The position numbers and the translations under genes were made by a program. DNA of 64,000 nt from Plasmopara viticola (Eukaryota; Oomycota; Peronosporomycetes; Peronosporales; Peronosporaceae), in the NCBI GenBank assembly GCA_001695595.3, contig MBPM02000121.1, positions 92,846 through 156,845 on the forward strand, given 5' to 3'. This document shows, in pieces, positions 25,973 to 37,507 of this stretch; position 1 is the first letter of the stretch, and every line of letters starts with the position of its first letter. The notes below the pieces were generated by a model. The model ran no database searches and was not told the DNA's origin. It saw nothing but the letters and a program-made list of their open reading frames with translations.

Positions 25973-27890
25973 GCTTTGACATGGCTACGTCAAACACGAG
26001 TTAAAAATACCCACTTATTCTATGACGTACCGGTCTAACTCCCGCCACAAGACCAAATCTCTCTACTTTCAAGCATCAGACAAAATCGGCTGTCCGCATA
26101 GAAGGAGTTCTGTGTTTCTGTAATTCTACAGTTTGCCTCTCGATGCTGCGCGTGCCTCACACTTAGCTTGCGGACGTGGTGATGACACAGAAATTAATTC
26201 CTATTGAACATTATAAAATTGTGGCTCAGGAAACTATTCATTTATCGTATAATTACTTTTTTAAAGGTCGAAGAAGCACAATGCCATAGACACTCATTAT
26301 ATCTCTTTGGCGACCACAACCAAACTTGTGATTGATCCGCGGATATAAAAGCAAGCAGGCTCCCTCACATCCAACAGCACTTTGTAGTTAATCCTTTTCC
26401 CATGTCTAATACGTCCACAAAAAGATCTAGGCCTTCCAGCATCTGTCTCTCATGCAGTCCGCACTTCTCGGAAGATTTTCAGGCTTCTATGGGCCTGCAA
26501 AGCTTCTGAGCAGTGTGAGCTGAGCTGACTACTATATTTGTCGCCCTACCTACTACCAAGAAGCTATAAGGCGCCATGGTATCCAAGCTCTTTAAGTTCT
26601 AGGGCTTGAGCAGCACAGGCCACGTTGTAGTGCCTACTTTAAAGTCCAAGTCGGGTTCTTACTTCGAAAAGATGGAAGACCGTAACAATTTTTTTCAACT
26701 TAAAAAGGTAGAGATAGTCACAAGTGCAGCCATGAACAAAATTAAACAAAATCGCGTTGTGCTCGGACTTTCTTACCTAATAGGCCGGACTCTAAGCTGG
26801 AAGCGCACGAAATACAATTCAGAGCATTTATTTTGGCAATCTTCTAAGCTCCGCCAGTGTACGTCTGCAAGCAAAATATAGAGAGGCTTTATGAAGAAAT
26901 CATAAAATGAGGTTTTTGACGGCATCCATACTCGGTAAGCACTCCCCGGAGAAGTCGGTGTAATTGCACACATGAAGACCAGTGAAAAAGCCCGCCTCAT
27001 ACACAATCTTCAGAGTGCGGGTAGCAGCAATGACGGAGACATTTTAGCGTTTTTTTTTTAATTCTATGACCGCCATAGACAGGCTCGCTCCGTCCAAATT
27101 TTTAAACGGGCAAATTTTTGTTAGCAGGATCCATAACAAAACCCCGCTGACTTGGATACACTAAAACATTGCCGATCAAAACAAAAATTGGTGGTTACAT
27201 AGTGTACGAGATATGCGTGTATCCCTTAGGAAGACAATGAAGGGAACGACTTCTCGACATTTTTCTGAAGGGTCGTTGCCGAAGCCGCCCGAGAAACACT
27301 GGTCTCCATTAGAGACAAGACACCCAAACAAAGATGTACCTAGTCCTCGTGATGGTCGTGTGGTTGATACACACTAAGGGATCTTAGCCCCGTGAGCATG
27401 GCAGCTCTCAACGCTCAGTAGCGATAAGCTGCTTACTGTACACGCAAAAGTAGAAACATATTAACATTGCAAGGCCTTGTAAAATTTGTCGCATCGCGAA
27501 TTTTTTGCGCGCCAGTATACGATCGTGATAAATTTGACTTAATCCTGAGCATGTCATGTCTCGGAAGGCACGAGTCTGGATCGATTGACAAAGCAAAGCC
27601 ACGTATGACAGCCTCTGACCCCGTGCAACAAGGCTTTCGTGAGTCATGTTCCCACCCCTGTTGTACGTACGGCTGCTCTTTAAGATTAATAGAAAAGGTA
27701 TCAATGAGCCAATAGCTTTACGGAAAACGTGAAGAAGTAATTCAACCTTCCCGAGCGGTAATTTAAGTAAAGATGGTTATGTCGGCCGCCAAAGAAGCAA
27801 AATATAGTACTCGAAATGTAGGTAGCACCGTCTAAAATATGCACGAAACAATGTTCTACAAGGGTGTAGCGTGATTTCTCAAGACAAAAA
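25973..27890. other. Unassigned stretch upstream of gypsy copy C
   Basis: No gene recognised. The position suggests it may hold the degraded gag side and 5' LTR of gypsy copy C, but I find no gag motif. A 91-codon plus-strand frame at 26606-26881 is unremarkable. Confidence 0.35.
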
Positions 27891-27899
27891 GGTGTAACA

Positions 27900-30700
27900 C
27901 AGATATATAGGTGGTAGGAGAGTACGTAAGAAAGGATATTTCTTACTTCGTAGAAACGAAGGAGAATTCGATCACAAATCACCATATGGTTGACGAAGAA
28001 GCCTTATTCTCTGAACTAATTGAAAGTTCGGCTAGTCGCTGTGTCCCCGCAGGTACGTTTCATTTAAAGACACTAGTAGAGGTACCACATTTTACTAACT
28101 TCAAAGGGCTCAAGGCTACTGAATTTTCTGCTAAATTAAAAGCCAGAAATGAGCTAAGCTGATGGTCTTCGAGACAAAACCTTTTAAGACAGATTCATTT
28201 CAGCAGAAAATTTCTAAGATTAAAAAGCAGCGTACGTTGCTTCTAGACTCAGATATTTCAAAAGATTTCAATCATTTGGTAAATCGTAACCAAAAAGTTA
28301 CTCAGAAGGATGTCTAGCGACCCTTTGTCGGACAGTAGAATAATTCACGATATTGACCTTGAGCCAGACGCAAAGTACTGAAATATTAAGTAGTACAAGC
28401 ACAGTGTGAGCTCATTAAGGACTTCTTCGGTGAAATGGCAAACATTATTGCGCAAAAATCTATACAAGCACACTTATGAAGCCAAATTGAGAGTGACGAC
28501 TCAAACACATTTATTACAGGCTGAACCGTGCAGCGTTAGCTGCATAAAACGCCCACTACAAGGCTGGACGTGTTGCTTGACAGATATTTCGGGTGTACGT
28601 TATGCAGTACAGTGGAATTGGGAGTTAGCTCTAATCAATTTTCAATCAGAGAATCGAATATACTCCCTCATGGCGATCAATACGACTAGCGGAATGCTAT
28701 GGGAAAGGTAAGTGATGTCACATGGCTGTCAGCGCTCCGACGACCCTTAAGCGTTTTATCATACATTTTCTCGACAAAACATACCTTGAGGATGCATACG
28801 TCCATTACTTTGATGGAGATCAAATGGCTCTGGAGACGCATTTGGGCCAACTTAAAAAAGTTTCAGGGTCATTAGGACCAAACCGAATATGCTAATATTG
28901 CCAAATTTGTCTTTGCGGCAGTTATGATCGAAGCTCTGAGCTGTTTCGCGCACAGGCATGATGCTCAAGTGAACCCCGAAAAATTTAAAGCCTTTTGACG
29001 TGGCCCAGAACGCGATCCCAAAATATTCTGAGGAGGTGGTGTGGCCTAGCCACGTATTTGCACAGATACAAAGGTGCTTGTGCAGGTCTAAGATAACCTT
29101 TGTCTGATCTGTTGATCTATTGTAAAATGAAAATGAGTGAACTAGCACCAGAATGCTCTTTAAATTATCGAAGAAATCACTTGTTTTTGCTTTGACGGAT
29201 AAGATAAAGTCATTTGGCGTCACCTGCGCCGCTTTCGACTGTGTTATAGGCTGCGCACTTCTACAGCGTTAAAAACGGACACGATCGAGTCATTTCGTTT
29301 CAGCTTAGCTCGGGTCAGTCGAACGAAAGTACCTCTTTCATGACTAGTTTGTCATGAAGTAAGAACTGGCATAGTTCTCGGTGGGTGATCTGAGTTCCGA
29401 ACCCTTTGTGGTCGATTCGGATCATGTATTTCTGAGGACGGCGATATATACGCCCCCCTTGTTAAATAAATGGCAAGATTATTGTAATATTTTTTACATG
29501 ATAGAAACAAGCCTGCCAAACTCAATGTGATTGCGAGCTGGCTCACATCAGCAAAACTAAAAAGTCTGTGAGCGAAAAGATCAGGCACATGAAATGGATA
29601 CAAAAAAATGCCGATGTTGCGACATTTCATTGCACGCAAAGATCCCAGTACACTTGACAGAGATAGTGACTGCGTCACTATAAGTGGGCAGACGATCGGC
29701 TTCTTTATAGGGATACGGCAGATACAGCCCGAGAAGTTGTTCCGAATGACTAAGACCTAAGTTGATATGCAGGCACACGGCGCTCCAATAGGCGGTTATT
29801 AAGACTGTAGAAGAAAGGTTGCTCGGTCCCCACAACGTATTGATTGCCCCACGGTTGGCCGAGAATGTGAACAGACGGTCAAACCGCGCCTCACACTTTT
29901 GGCTCTTTTACATTGCATAACAAGTGTTGGAATTGATACGTTCCAACTTCGGTTTTGACTTATAGTGCCACCCAAGCCAGATATAGCATTAAGCACTGTT
30001 TTGACCAACATAGCAAAACAGCAAGGCTGGTCTTGGACAACGTAATTAATCTCCATAACCATTCGGACACAATAGTGCTGTGCGGGTTGCCGCTGCGTTC
30101 TGACACATACAGGTTTCATAATTCAAAAGTCGCTTGCTGAGACAGATCGTCAGACAGAAAGATCATCCGTGTGTTAAAAAGACATATTTGTACCGAAGCG
30201 ATTTTTATGGCCAATTTTCCAATTAACAATGCAGTTTACTTCATTTCGGACTTTATACACTCATATTGAGGCACCCTAAATTTCACTTATTTTATAAGAT
30301 AAGATGAGAGCGATTCGGTTCGAGGTCCTCGAACTGCATTGGGAAAGATGCTTTCTTTTGCATTGATCCTAGGCTTGACCAGCTGGTAGAAGCGTACAGC
30401 ATTTCCCTCAGACTTTTAACCGAGACGATCGTAAATTATGAGCTGCCATATAACCATATAAACAAGGTCGTGCGCATAAGCAACGCATTGGGAAAAGGCT
30501 GCTTGACTTATTAATGAGAATCATAATTCTAAAGATCAAATAAACCTTCCGGACGCTTTGTATGAAATGTTGACCTCTTTCCAAGACCAATAAAGATTCA
30601 ATAAAGCAACGTCAACTACCGATTCTAAATTTTTGAGCGGTTGCTTAATTCATTTTCATCTATGTTTATACGAGTACCTCTTTTGTTTGTCTTGAGCGGA
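27900..30700 (+). mobile_element. Decayed Ty3/gypsy retrotransposon, copy C (protease end to integrase)
   Basis: The most complete of the gypsy remnants. Fragments in order: RIIHDIDLEPDAKY near 28340 (the region before reverse transcriptase); DVYVHYFDGDQM-like eroded YxDD box near 28790-28825; CGLATYLHRY near 29040; the RNase H start FDCVIGCALLQR near 29235; RVISFQ near 29288; an integrase-linker read as GLLYRDTADTAREVVPND near 29700-29750; TDGQT near 29870; and a late integrase piece (NFPINNAVYFISDF) near 30213-30253. Many stops and frameshifts make it non-functional. LTRs could not be placed. Confidence 0.85.
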
Positions 30701-31824
30701 TGCGATCGTATCTCTTGCTCTTCCGATTGCGCTTGACTAAGTTTTTGCGAGGTCAGATCATTCTTATCGCTAGCAAATTGGCTTAAAGCTAGAGACCCGG
30801 GAGGAAGATGCCTTTTAGATAAGCGGCAAACACTAGCATAATTGTTTTGACATATTTTTATTAGTCTAAGGCTTCTTTGCAGCCCTGGCGGGAGAAGAGT
30901 CAGGCGAGGGCTTGCCGGATCGCGCGACGCTCCTCGTCGATTAAATTTTATTTTAAAAAAGAACCAGTTTCATACATAGAGCCGGAGCAAAGACTGCGCT
31001 TATAGGCTGCATCTGAGACCCGCATGAAATTCACTTATACGTGGAGCGCTCTGAAATACTTTTCCCACCGCGCATTAGGAAAAAGATTTTTCTCCGGCTT
31101 CAAACGCAATGTTGATTTGGCCTGACGATGACCAAAAAGGCAGCGAAGATGGATGCCAGTCGGCTGAGTCATTTAGCGATGACCAAGCTATCTCCCACGA
31201 AGGTTCCTTCTTTAGTATTAAAAGGTGCTACTGCACCAAACTCGGCATTTGTGCCTAAGAATGCTGTTGATGCATAAAAGGAATTATTATAGTATAGACA
31301 TATCGTTCTGCGATCAGAAAATCATATATCTTTCTGCACGCCTCATCAGTGCAGGGTCCTGTGTGACCTTGTCCTCTTGTGATGCGCGGAGCTTTGTGCG
31401 GAAATCCGCCAGCGAATCAATCCGCTTTAATCAATTCTGCGATTGCACTTAGCATAAACACAGATGTGCAAGTGATAAGTGAAAGAGTACAGCGCTTTTT
31501 CAAAAAGCATCGCTCAATGGACAGTTTTCGCTCCGAATTGTCGCTCGCTAATATAATCTTTGCGTCCTACCGCCGTCGAACTCACTCACATTTCATTTTA
31601 CAGATATAGTGCGCTGAGCTTCCAAATTTGCCACTTGTAGCCAAGCTCAAGGCGTGGGGTGTTTTCGCGACGCTCCAACCAGATTAGCATGAAGACGCAC
31701 TAGTCTGCCGGATAGTGTAGGCAATTCCTTTACAGCATATGTGTACTTGCAACATTAAGTACTTGTTTGTTCACGCTGGACCCTTCATGAATCAACTAGT
31801 GTCAAAAATCGAAAATAGCTAGTG
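30701..31824. other. No supportable gene
   Basis: About 1.1 kb between gypsy copy C and the LINE insertion. There are only short frames with no recognisable domain. It may contain the original upstream region of the cofactor D gene, now separated by the LINE. Confidence 0.45.
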
Positions 31825-32967
31825 TAATAGCTCCCTTTTTTCGGAAAAGGTTGGGGTGACGCCCTCCTTCCAAGCGCGGGGGCTAAATGCTCGCGCGCTT
31901 CGGGCAGGTGCTCTCGGGCATCTGCAGGTCTCTAACGAGTCTCACCCTCGACGCGACGGTCTCCAGCACCAGGCCAAACCCCCCTTCCACGCCCTTAACC
32001 GCGCCAATCGCATCCGGATTGGCTCCTTTAATGTGAATTCTCTAGGTTCGAAGCGCAAGAAGCACGAAACACTCCCCGAAGATCTCCGGCGCTACCGCGT
32101 CGATATCCTTGGCCTCCGAGAAACCAAGATTTACGATAGAGGTGAGCACCGCATTGATGACTTCCTTCTAACTCTGATCACCGAAATCCGCCGCCACTGC
32201 AACCCGTCGGGCGCCACTCGACACGCCCGATCCCGAGAAGAAACCTGGCACCACACTAAGAAGCTCGGAACACTCCTCGGCGATATTAAAGATCTATCCC
32301 GACGCAAGTCCCTGGCCACCCTCGCGCTCCACCGCCTCTGGTCCGTCTGGCTCCGCCCCACGTTCATCTCACCCAAGACACGCATTCGATTGTACAACAC
32401 CTACGTTCTACCGATTCTGCTGTACAACTGGGCTCTTACCAAGTCAGAGCTCCACGGCCTCGAGAGTTTCCATCGCCGCCAGCTTCGCTACGCTCTTGGC
32501 TATCGCTACACCCATTTCGAATGCAAGACTCTACGACCTCTGTGATGAGCGGCCGCTGAGACTACGACTGACACAAGCTCGCTGGCGCCTGTTTGGCCAT
32601 GTACTTCGCCGCTATCCCGACATTCCAGCTGACCTCCAGATGCGTGCCTTCTTCTTCTCCACCGCAGCAAAATGGCGCGGACGTTCCCGCACCACGCTCC
32701 CCTCGACACTCGACCACAATCTTGTTTCCCGTGGCTCCGGCTTTCGACTCCGGACAGCACAAGACCTCGAAGTGGTACGTACCCTTGCACAAGACCGAAA
32801 GAAATGGAAGACCCATTTGACCTCGGTGCTGGATGCACTGCCCGCCGAACGAGACTCGACGTATGCGGACACCACTCTATGCCGTGGACTAGCCAGACTG
32901 AGCCTAGCACGTGCATAACTTGGCAACGCGATAACGTAATACATTACATTACATAATAGCTCCCTTT
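31825..32967 (+). mobile_element. LINE (non-LTR) retrotransposon, internally deleted, with 14-bp target-site duplication
   Basis: The element spans 31839-32953 and is bounded by the direct repeat TAATAGCTCCCTTT at 31825-31838 and 32954-32967. A first frame (31856-32545) holds the start of an apurinic-type endonuclease (IRIGSFNVNSLGSK, then VDILGLRETKI), then jumps directly into the thumb and C-terminal part of a reverse transcriptase (ARRK-like SRRKSLATLALHRLW, LYNTYVLPILLYN). A second frame (32496-32918) continues with QARWRLFGHVLRR and the C-terminus; the two are offset by a frameshift near 32520. The catalytic palm is missing. The 3' end is a pentameric tail, (ATTAC)n. A much shorter sibling lies at 21829-22156. 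The insertion ends 75 bp before the start codon of the cofactor D gene. Confidence 0.9.
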
Positions 32968-33028
32968 GTATATTCGATAATACTTAAAACACGGAAACAT
33001 TTTATTAAACCTCCACACCTGCCGACCG

Positions 33029-36000
33029 ATGGCCATGTCTGCAAATCCAGAGGCATCGAGAGGCGAGAGCTGCAGCGAGCGGCGGTTTTTTGAAGAGCGC
33101 GAGCAATTACGTGAGCTACTCAGAAAAGTGATACAGACGCGGCTTCCGACGCCGCAGAGCGATGTGGACCACGAGTTTTTGGCCGCCCATACCACCGTCT
33201 TGGAGATCGTACGCTAGCAATGTGCCTTTTTCTATGACTCACTTCGCTGACAAATTTCGTCTTTTTTCGTTTCGTATCATAGCTGGACAAGTATCTAGAG
33301 CAGTCTCACCTTTTGGATCCTTATCTACATGAAATGCTAGATCCAGTAGTAATAGAGATAGAGCGCGTGATGGCCGAAAGGAGATACGCACCTGAAATTA
33401 GGGACGCAGTGACTTTTCCTTGTCAAGTGTATCGAAATCCGAGGCTGCATAAACTTTTTCAAATTGTGTATCATTTGTGCAAGGTGCGCGGCTACAAGAC
33501 GGTGATCAAACTACTACCACACGAAGTAAGCAATTTTGAGCCAACGTTGCAGCTATTGCAATCGCAGGATCGTACTGATCACTCGATGTGGGAGACGCGC
33601 TACGTGCTGCTGCTATGGCTTTCAATGTTGTGTCTTGTTCCATTCGATTTGAACACAATTGACTCCTCTTCCACAGATAACAATTCCGGTGGAACGATCG
33701 CGCTTGTGTCTAATATCGTCACACTTTGTAAAGAGTATCTTAGTGATCCAGGGGCAACGCAGGTAGCGGCGGCAGTGTGTTTGTCACGACTATTGAGTCG
33801 ACCAGATATGGAGCAGCATGCCTTAACATTGTTTCTCAATTGGGCAAATCAAGAGCTCATCAGTGCATCCGAGGGAAAATACACAGGGTTGCTGCAGTTT
33901 AAAGTAACAGGAATTATGCTCTGTTTGGCACATATTGCCAAAAGTGCACCTCGTGAGCAGCACATAAAAGCCAGTCATATCTACTTTACTACCGTCATGA
34001 AGCTGGTGGCTCATCTCACTCAGATCAAAGCGAGATCAGACCGTCCAAGCAGCAGCAGTACGTTGCATCGTAAACTTTGCGTCAAATTAGTGCAACGGCT
34101 AGGACTGTCATATTTGCCTCCAAAGGTGCAATCGTGGCGCTACAGCCGCGGATTGAGATCGTTGGTACTGAACGTGCAATCCATAGGTTTAGCCACTAAT
34201 AACACGGTTACGTCTTATTCAAGTCATCTACTGGATTTAGATAGTGAAAACGACGATGACGCGTTTGAAGTAGTGGATGAGCTGGAGCAGATCGTTGAGG
34301 CTCTTTTGTGTGGATTACGAGATAAAGACACGGTAGTGCGGTGGTCGGCTGCGAAGGGGATTGGACGAATCACTGGACGGTTGCCATACGAATTCGCAGA
34401 TGATGTCGTGCAGTCAGTGCTCGAACTTTTTGTGGCAACAGAGAATGACGGAGCTTGGCACGGAGCCAGCTTGGCACTAGCAGAACTTGCTCGTCGTGGA
34501 GTTCTACTTCCGCAACGTCTTCCAGAGGCAGTGGATTGCGTAGCGAATGCTTTAAAATACGACATCCGCAAAGGGACATACTCTATCGGCTCTCACGTGC
34601 GTGATGCTGCTTGTTACGCCTGCTGGTCGTTTGCTCGTGCATACGAACCTTCTCTGCTGTTGCCTTGGCTAAAACAAGTTTTGGCCCCTGCCATGCTCGT
34701 CAACTGTGTCTTTGATCGCGAGCTCAACTGTCGTCGGGCTTCCTCGGCGGCGTTTCAAGAAAATGTCGGGCGACAAGGACGCACAAACTTTCCGAACGGC
34801 ATCGATTTGCTTACAAAAGCTGACTACTTCTCTGTAGTGAATCTGCGTCATGCCTACTTGGATGTCAGCGTCTTTGTTGCTAAATATCCAGAGTACCGAT
34901 ACGCATTGCTGGAGCATCTTGTTGCCTCAAAAATAATGCACTGGGATGCTCAAATTCGCACTTTTGCTGCTGCTGCATTGGGAAAAATTGGAGCGTTAGA
35001 CCCACCACAAGCCATGATGCAAATATTTCCACGACTTATTTCACTCGCTCTCGCACCTGATGTTGAAGTGATTGTTCGACATGGTGCCGTGATGAGTATC
35101 GCTGAGCTGCTTAGAAGTCTAGGGCGAATCCCAGTATACATTGATGGAGAACTACAAAAGAAGGTTAAAATGCTGCCTATTGAGATGGAAAATCGACGTT
35201 TGTTTCGCGGTCGCGGTGGTGAAATGATACGAAGTGCGACTTGCAATGTGATTGAAGTAATCTCAATCTGTCGACTGAGTTTGGGATTCGCTCATGTTAA
35301 GAAATATATATTAATACTGGAAGAGTGTTTTGTTAACCCGAGTGAAGGTGTACGCGATGCAGCTATTGATGCCTTTGGCGCGTTTACAAATCAATATTGT
35401 CATAAAGTATTTCAAAAAGGCAGTCCTCTTCATGTTAAACACATGGAAGACATTATACCGCGATACATGAATTCTGGCATTATGGTGGCTATCAAAGAGA
35501 ATGGTGCTGATGCTCGCGTTTTGAATCCGAACGTAGCGGCAAGGCGAGGGTTTCTGCGCGCTGTTGGAGTTGCCTCAAAGGAACTCGTACAACCTCGTAT
35601 GAAGGAAGTGTTAAATGTCGTTATGCAATCTGCATTGGTGCAGGAGCGTCCAACTGAAGATGAGGATCCTGGAAGTCGTGTGGCGGCTGTGCAAGCTCTT
35701 GTTGATCTTTCTTCTCGACAGCCGGTCGAGCTTGACTTTATTGGCATGGAAAATAATGTAGTCTTGGCGCTTGTCCAATGTATACAGCGAGATTATCGTC
35801 TCGATGAGCGTGGGGATGTCGGTTCTTGGGTCCGCAAAGAGGCGATGATGGGTCTTGAGAAACTGCTCCTTGGTGTAAGCTCACATGCGCAAAACGAGAG
35901 CGGACTACCAATCGGTTCGCGTGTACAGACAGCATATGGCTTAGGTGTCATTATCGACAAATTATCGGACCGAAATAACAAGATCGGCGATACAGCTGAG

Positions 36001-37400
36001 ATTGACCCAATATGCTACGTCAAATTCGAAAAGCCCACTCTAGGTTTTTACTACTTCAGTCCAGGAGGACTGGGGCTTATACATGAAAAAAAATTGTTTG
36101 TGAACGCAAGTGGTGATCCTCGAATTAATTTCGAAAACAGTTCTATGATTCCTGATCTTGAGACCCGAATAAAGTTTGCAAATTATCAATCAGCTGTAAG
36201 TCCAGTACTTGCAATGCCATTTATGCAACGGGTATCGCTCCATCTTGTCAGCACGATTGTAAGTTATGCAACTCACTATCGGCATAGCGACTAATCCTGT
36301 TTTGCGTTTTGATCTCTTAGTTTGGGGTGTTCGCGAAGCAAATGGCAGAGAAGTTGGACAGTATAAGAATGACAGCTGGAGACATTTTTTTTCGGTTGCT
36401 TCATTCAACTGCTCCTCGAGTGGACGGCATACCCGACCGATTTCAGCTTGAAAAAATCTTTCCTTCGACGCTAGAAGTGAATTGGTCCATGGCCCACGAC
36501 ACTTTTCCATTAGTTGTGCAGATGATGGATATTCCAGAATTAATGGAGGAAGTTGCAGCCGGACTTGTCATTAGTGTGGGTGGTTTAACTGAAAGCGTAG
36601 TGAAAGCATCGAAAGGCGCCCTATTTGAGTGGATTCGTGCGCATTTACTAGCAAAGCATTTTGGGCTCCTTACTCGATTTAGTTCTTTTTTAGTGACACT
36701 ACTGCTGCGCTATCACCGCGATGACCGCGTTGTTGTTCCATTATTAAATACTTTGGCGTTGCTGCTCGAGTCGAAGTTGCTGCGATTTATGTTCAAGAAG
36801 CGCGAAGAAGACAAAGAGGCAATCACTTCGGAATTTGGACAGCGTCTGTATGCAGGGTTGCGCGATGAAATTCAAAAGTGCACAGGGATTCCAAAACTTA
36901 GTGCTGCAATTAGCGTGCTAGTTGGTTTACTTCCGAGCGACCCCGAGATAGAAGCTAAAGTATTGCGCGCTTTAGTGCTTTTTCTGGGGCACAACTTTCC
37001 CAAGGTGCGAAAAATAACCGCAGAAAAATTGTACACGCGATTGCTTCTTCAAGACGATATAATTGACGAGAAAAAGGTTTGTAGTGCTGCTAAGTAAGTT
37101 TATTTCGCCCCTTTCTGACACGTGTCATTGGTAGTACGAAATGGTCGTCGAAATCCTGAGCGACACAGCGTGGGATGCTTCGGTAAGTCGTGTCATTAAC
37201 AAATTACAAGCAAAAGAAAGCAATAACTTGTTCAAATTACTAGATTTCTTGTGTGCGCCCCGCTCAAAACGAGTTGTTACAGCTCTTAGGCATGGACTTG
37301 CCTTCAAAAAAAGTGTAAGTTTCTAGCTTGAGCATTTTATGTCACACCTTCACACTTACTGAGCGAACGCATGTAGTAGCTCTCCGTCTACAAATGCTAG
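33029..37400 (+). CDS. TBCD: Tubulin-folding cofactor D, five exons
   Basis: Spliced model: join of 33029-33208, 33283-36258, 36321-37076, 37135-37314 and 37380-37400, about 1370 aa (human TBCD 1192). The introns are 74, 62, 58 and 65 bp. Cofactor D is a HEAT-repeat chaperone that captures beta-tubulin and, with cofactors C and E, assembles and disassembles alpha/beta-tubulin dimers. Hallmarks: RWSAAKGIGRITGRLP (about 412-427), NVGRQGRTNFPNGIDLLTKA followed by YFSVVNLRHAYLDVSVFVA (about 555-590), and ISVGGLTESVVKASKGALFE in exon 3. An extra segment of about 100 residues before the end of exon 2 (about 925-1040) contains GSRVQTAYGLGVI and YYFSPGGLGLI and looks like a small beta-barrel insertion. 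The last intron is uncertain; read-through would end at 37326 instead. A LINE sits 75 bp upstream. The gene converges on the phospholipase gene with 107 bp between stops. Confidence 0.93.
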
Positions 37401-37507
37401 GGCAGTAGTAGATACACGTGAAGATGGCTCAAGTTACAAGAATCTCGTGAAGGAAATGGATTATTAGCTCAAAAGGGGCTGCTTCTACAAGTTTTAGACT
37501 TGCACCT

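Noticed and set aside
32506..32944. Several frames over 80 codons on both strands
   Set aside because: They are shadows of the LINE reverse-transcriptase C-terminus in GC-richer element DNA.
34224..35747. Long minus-strand frames inside TBCD
   Set aside because: Antisense shadows of a well-supported exon.
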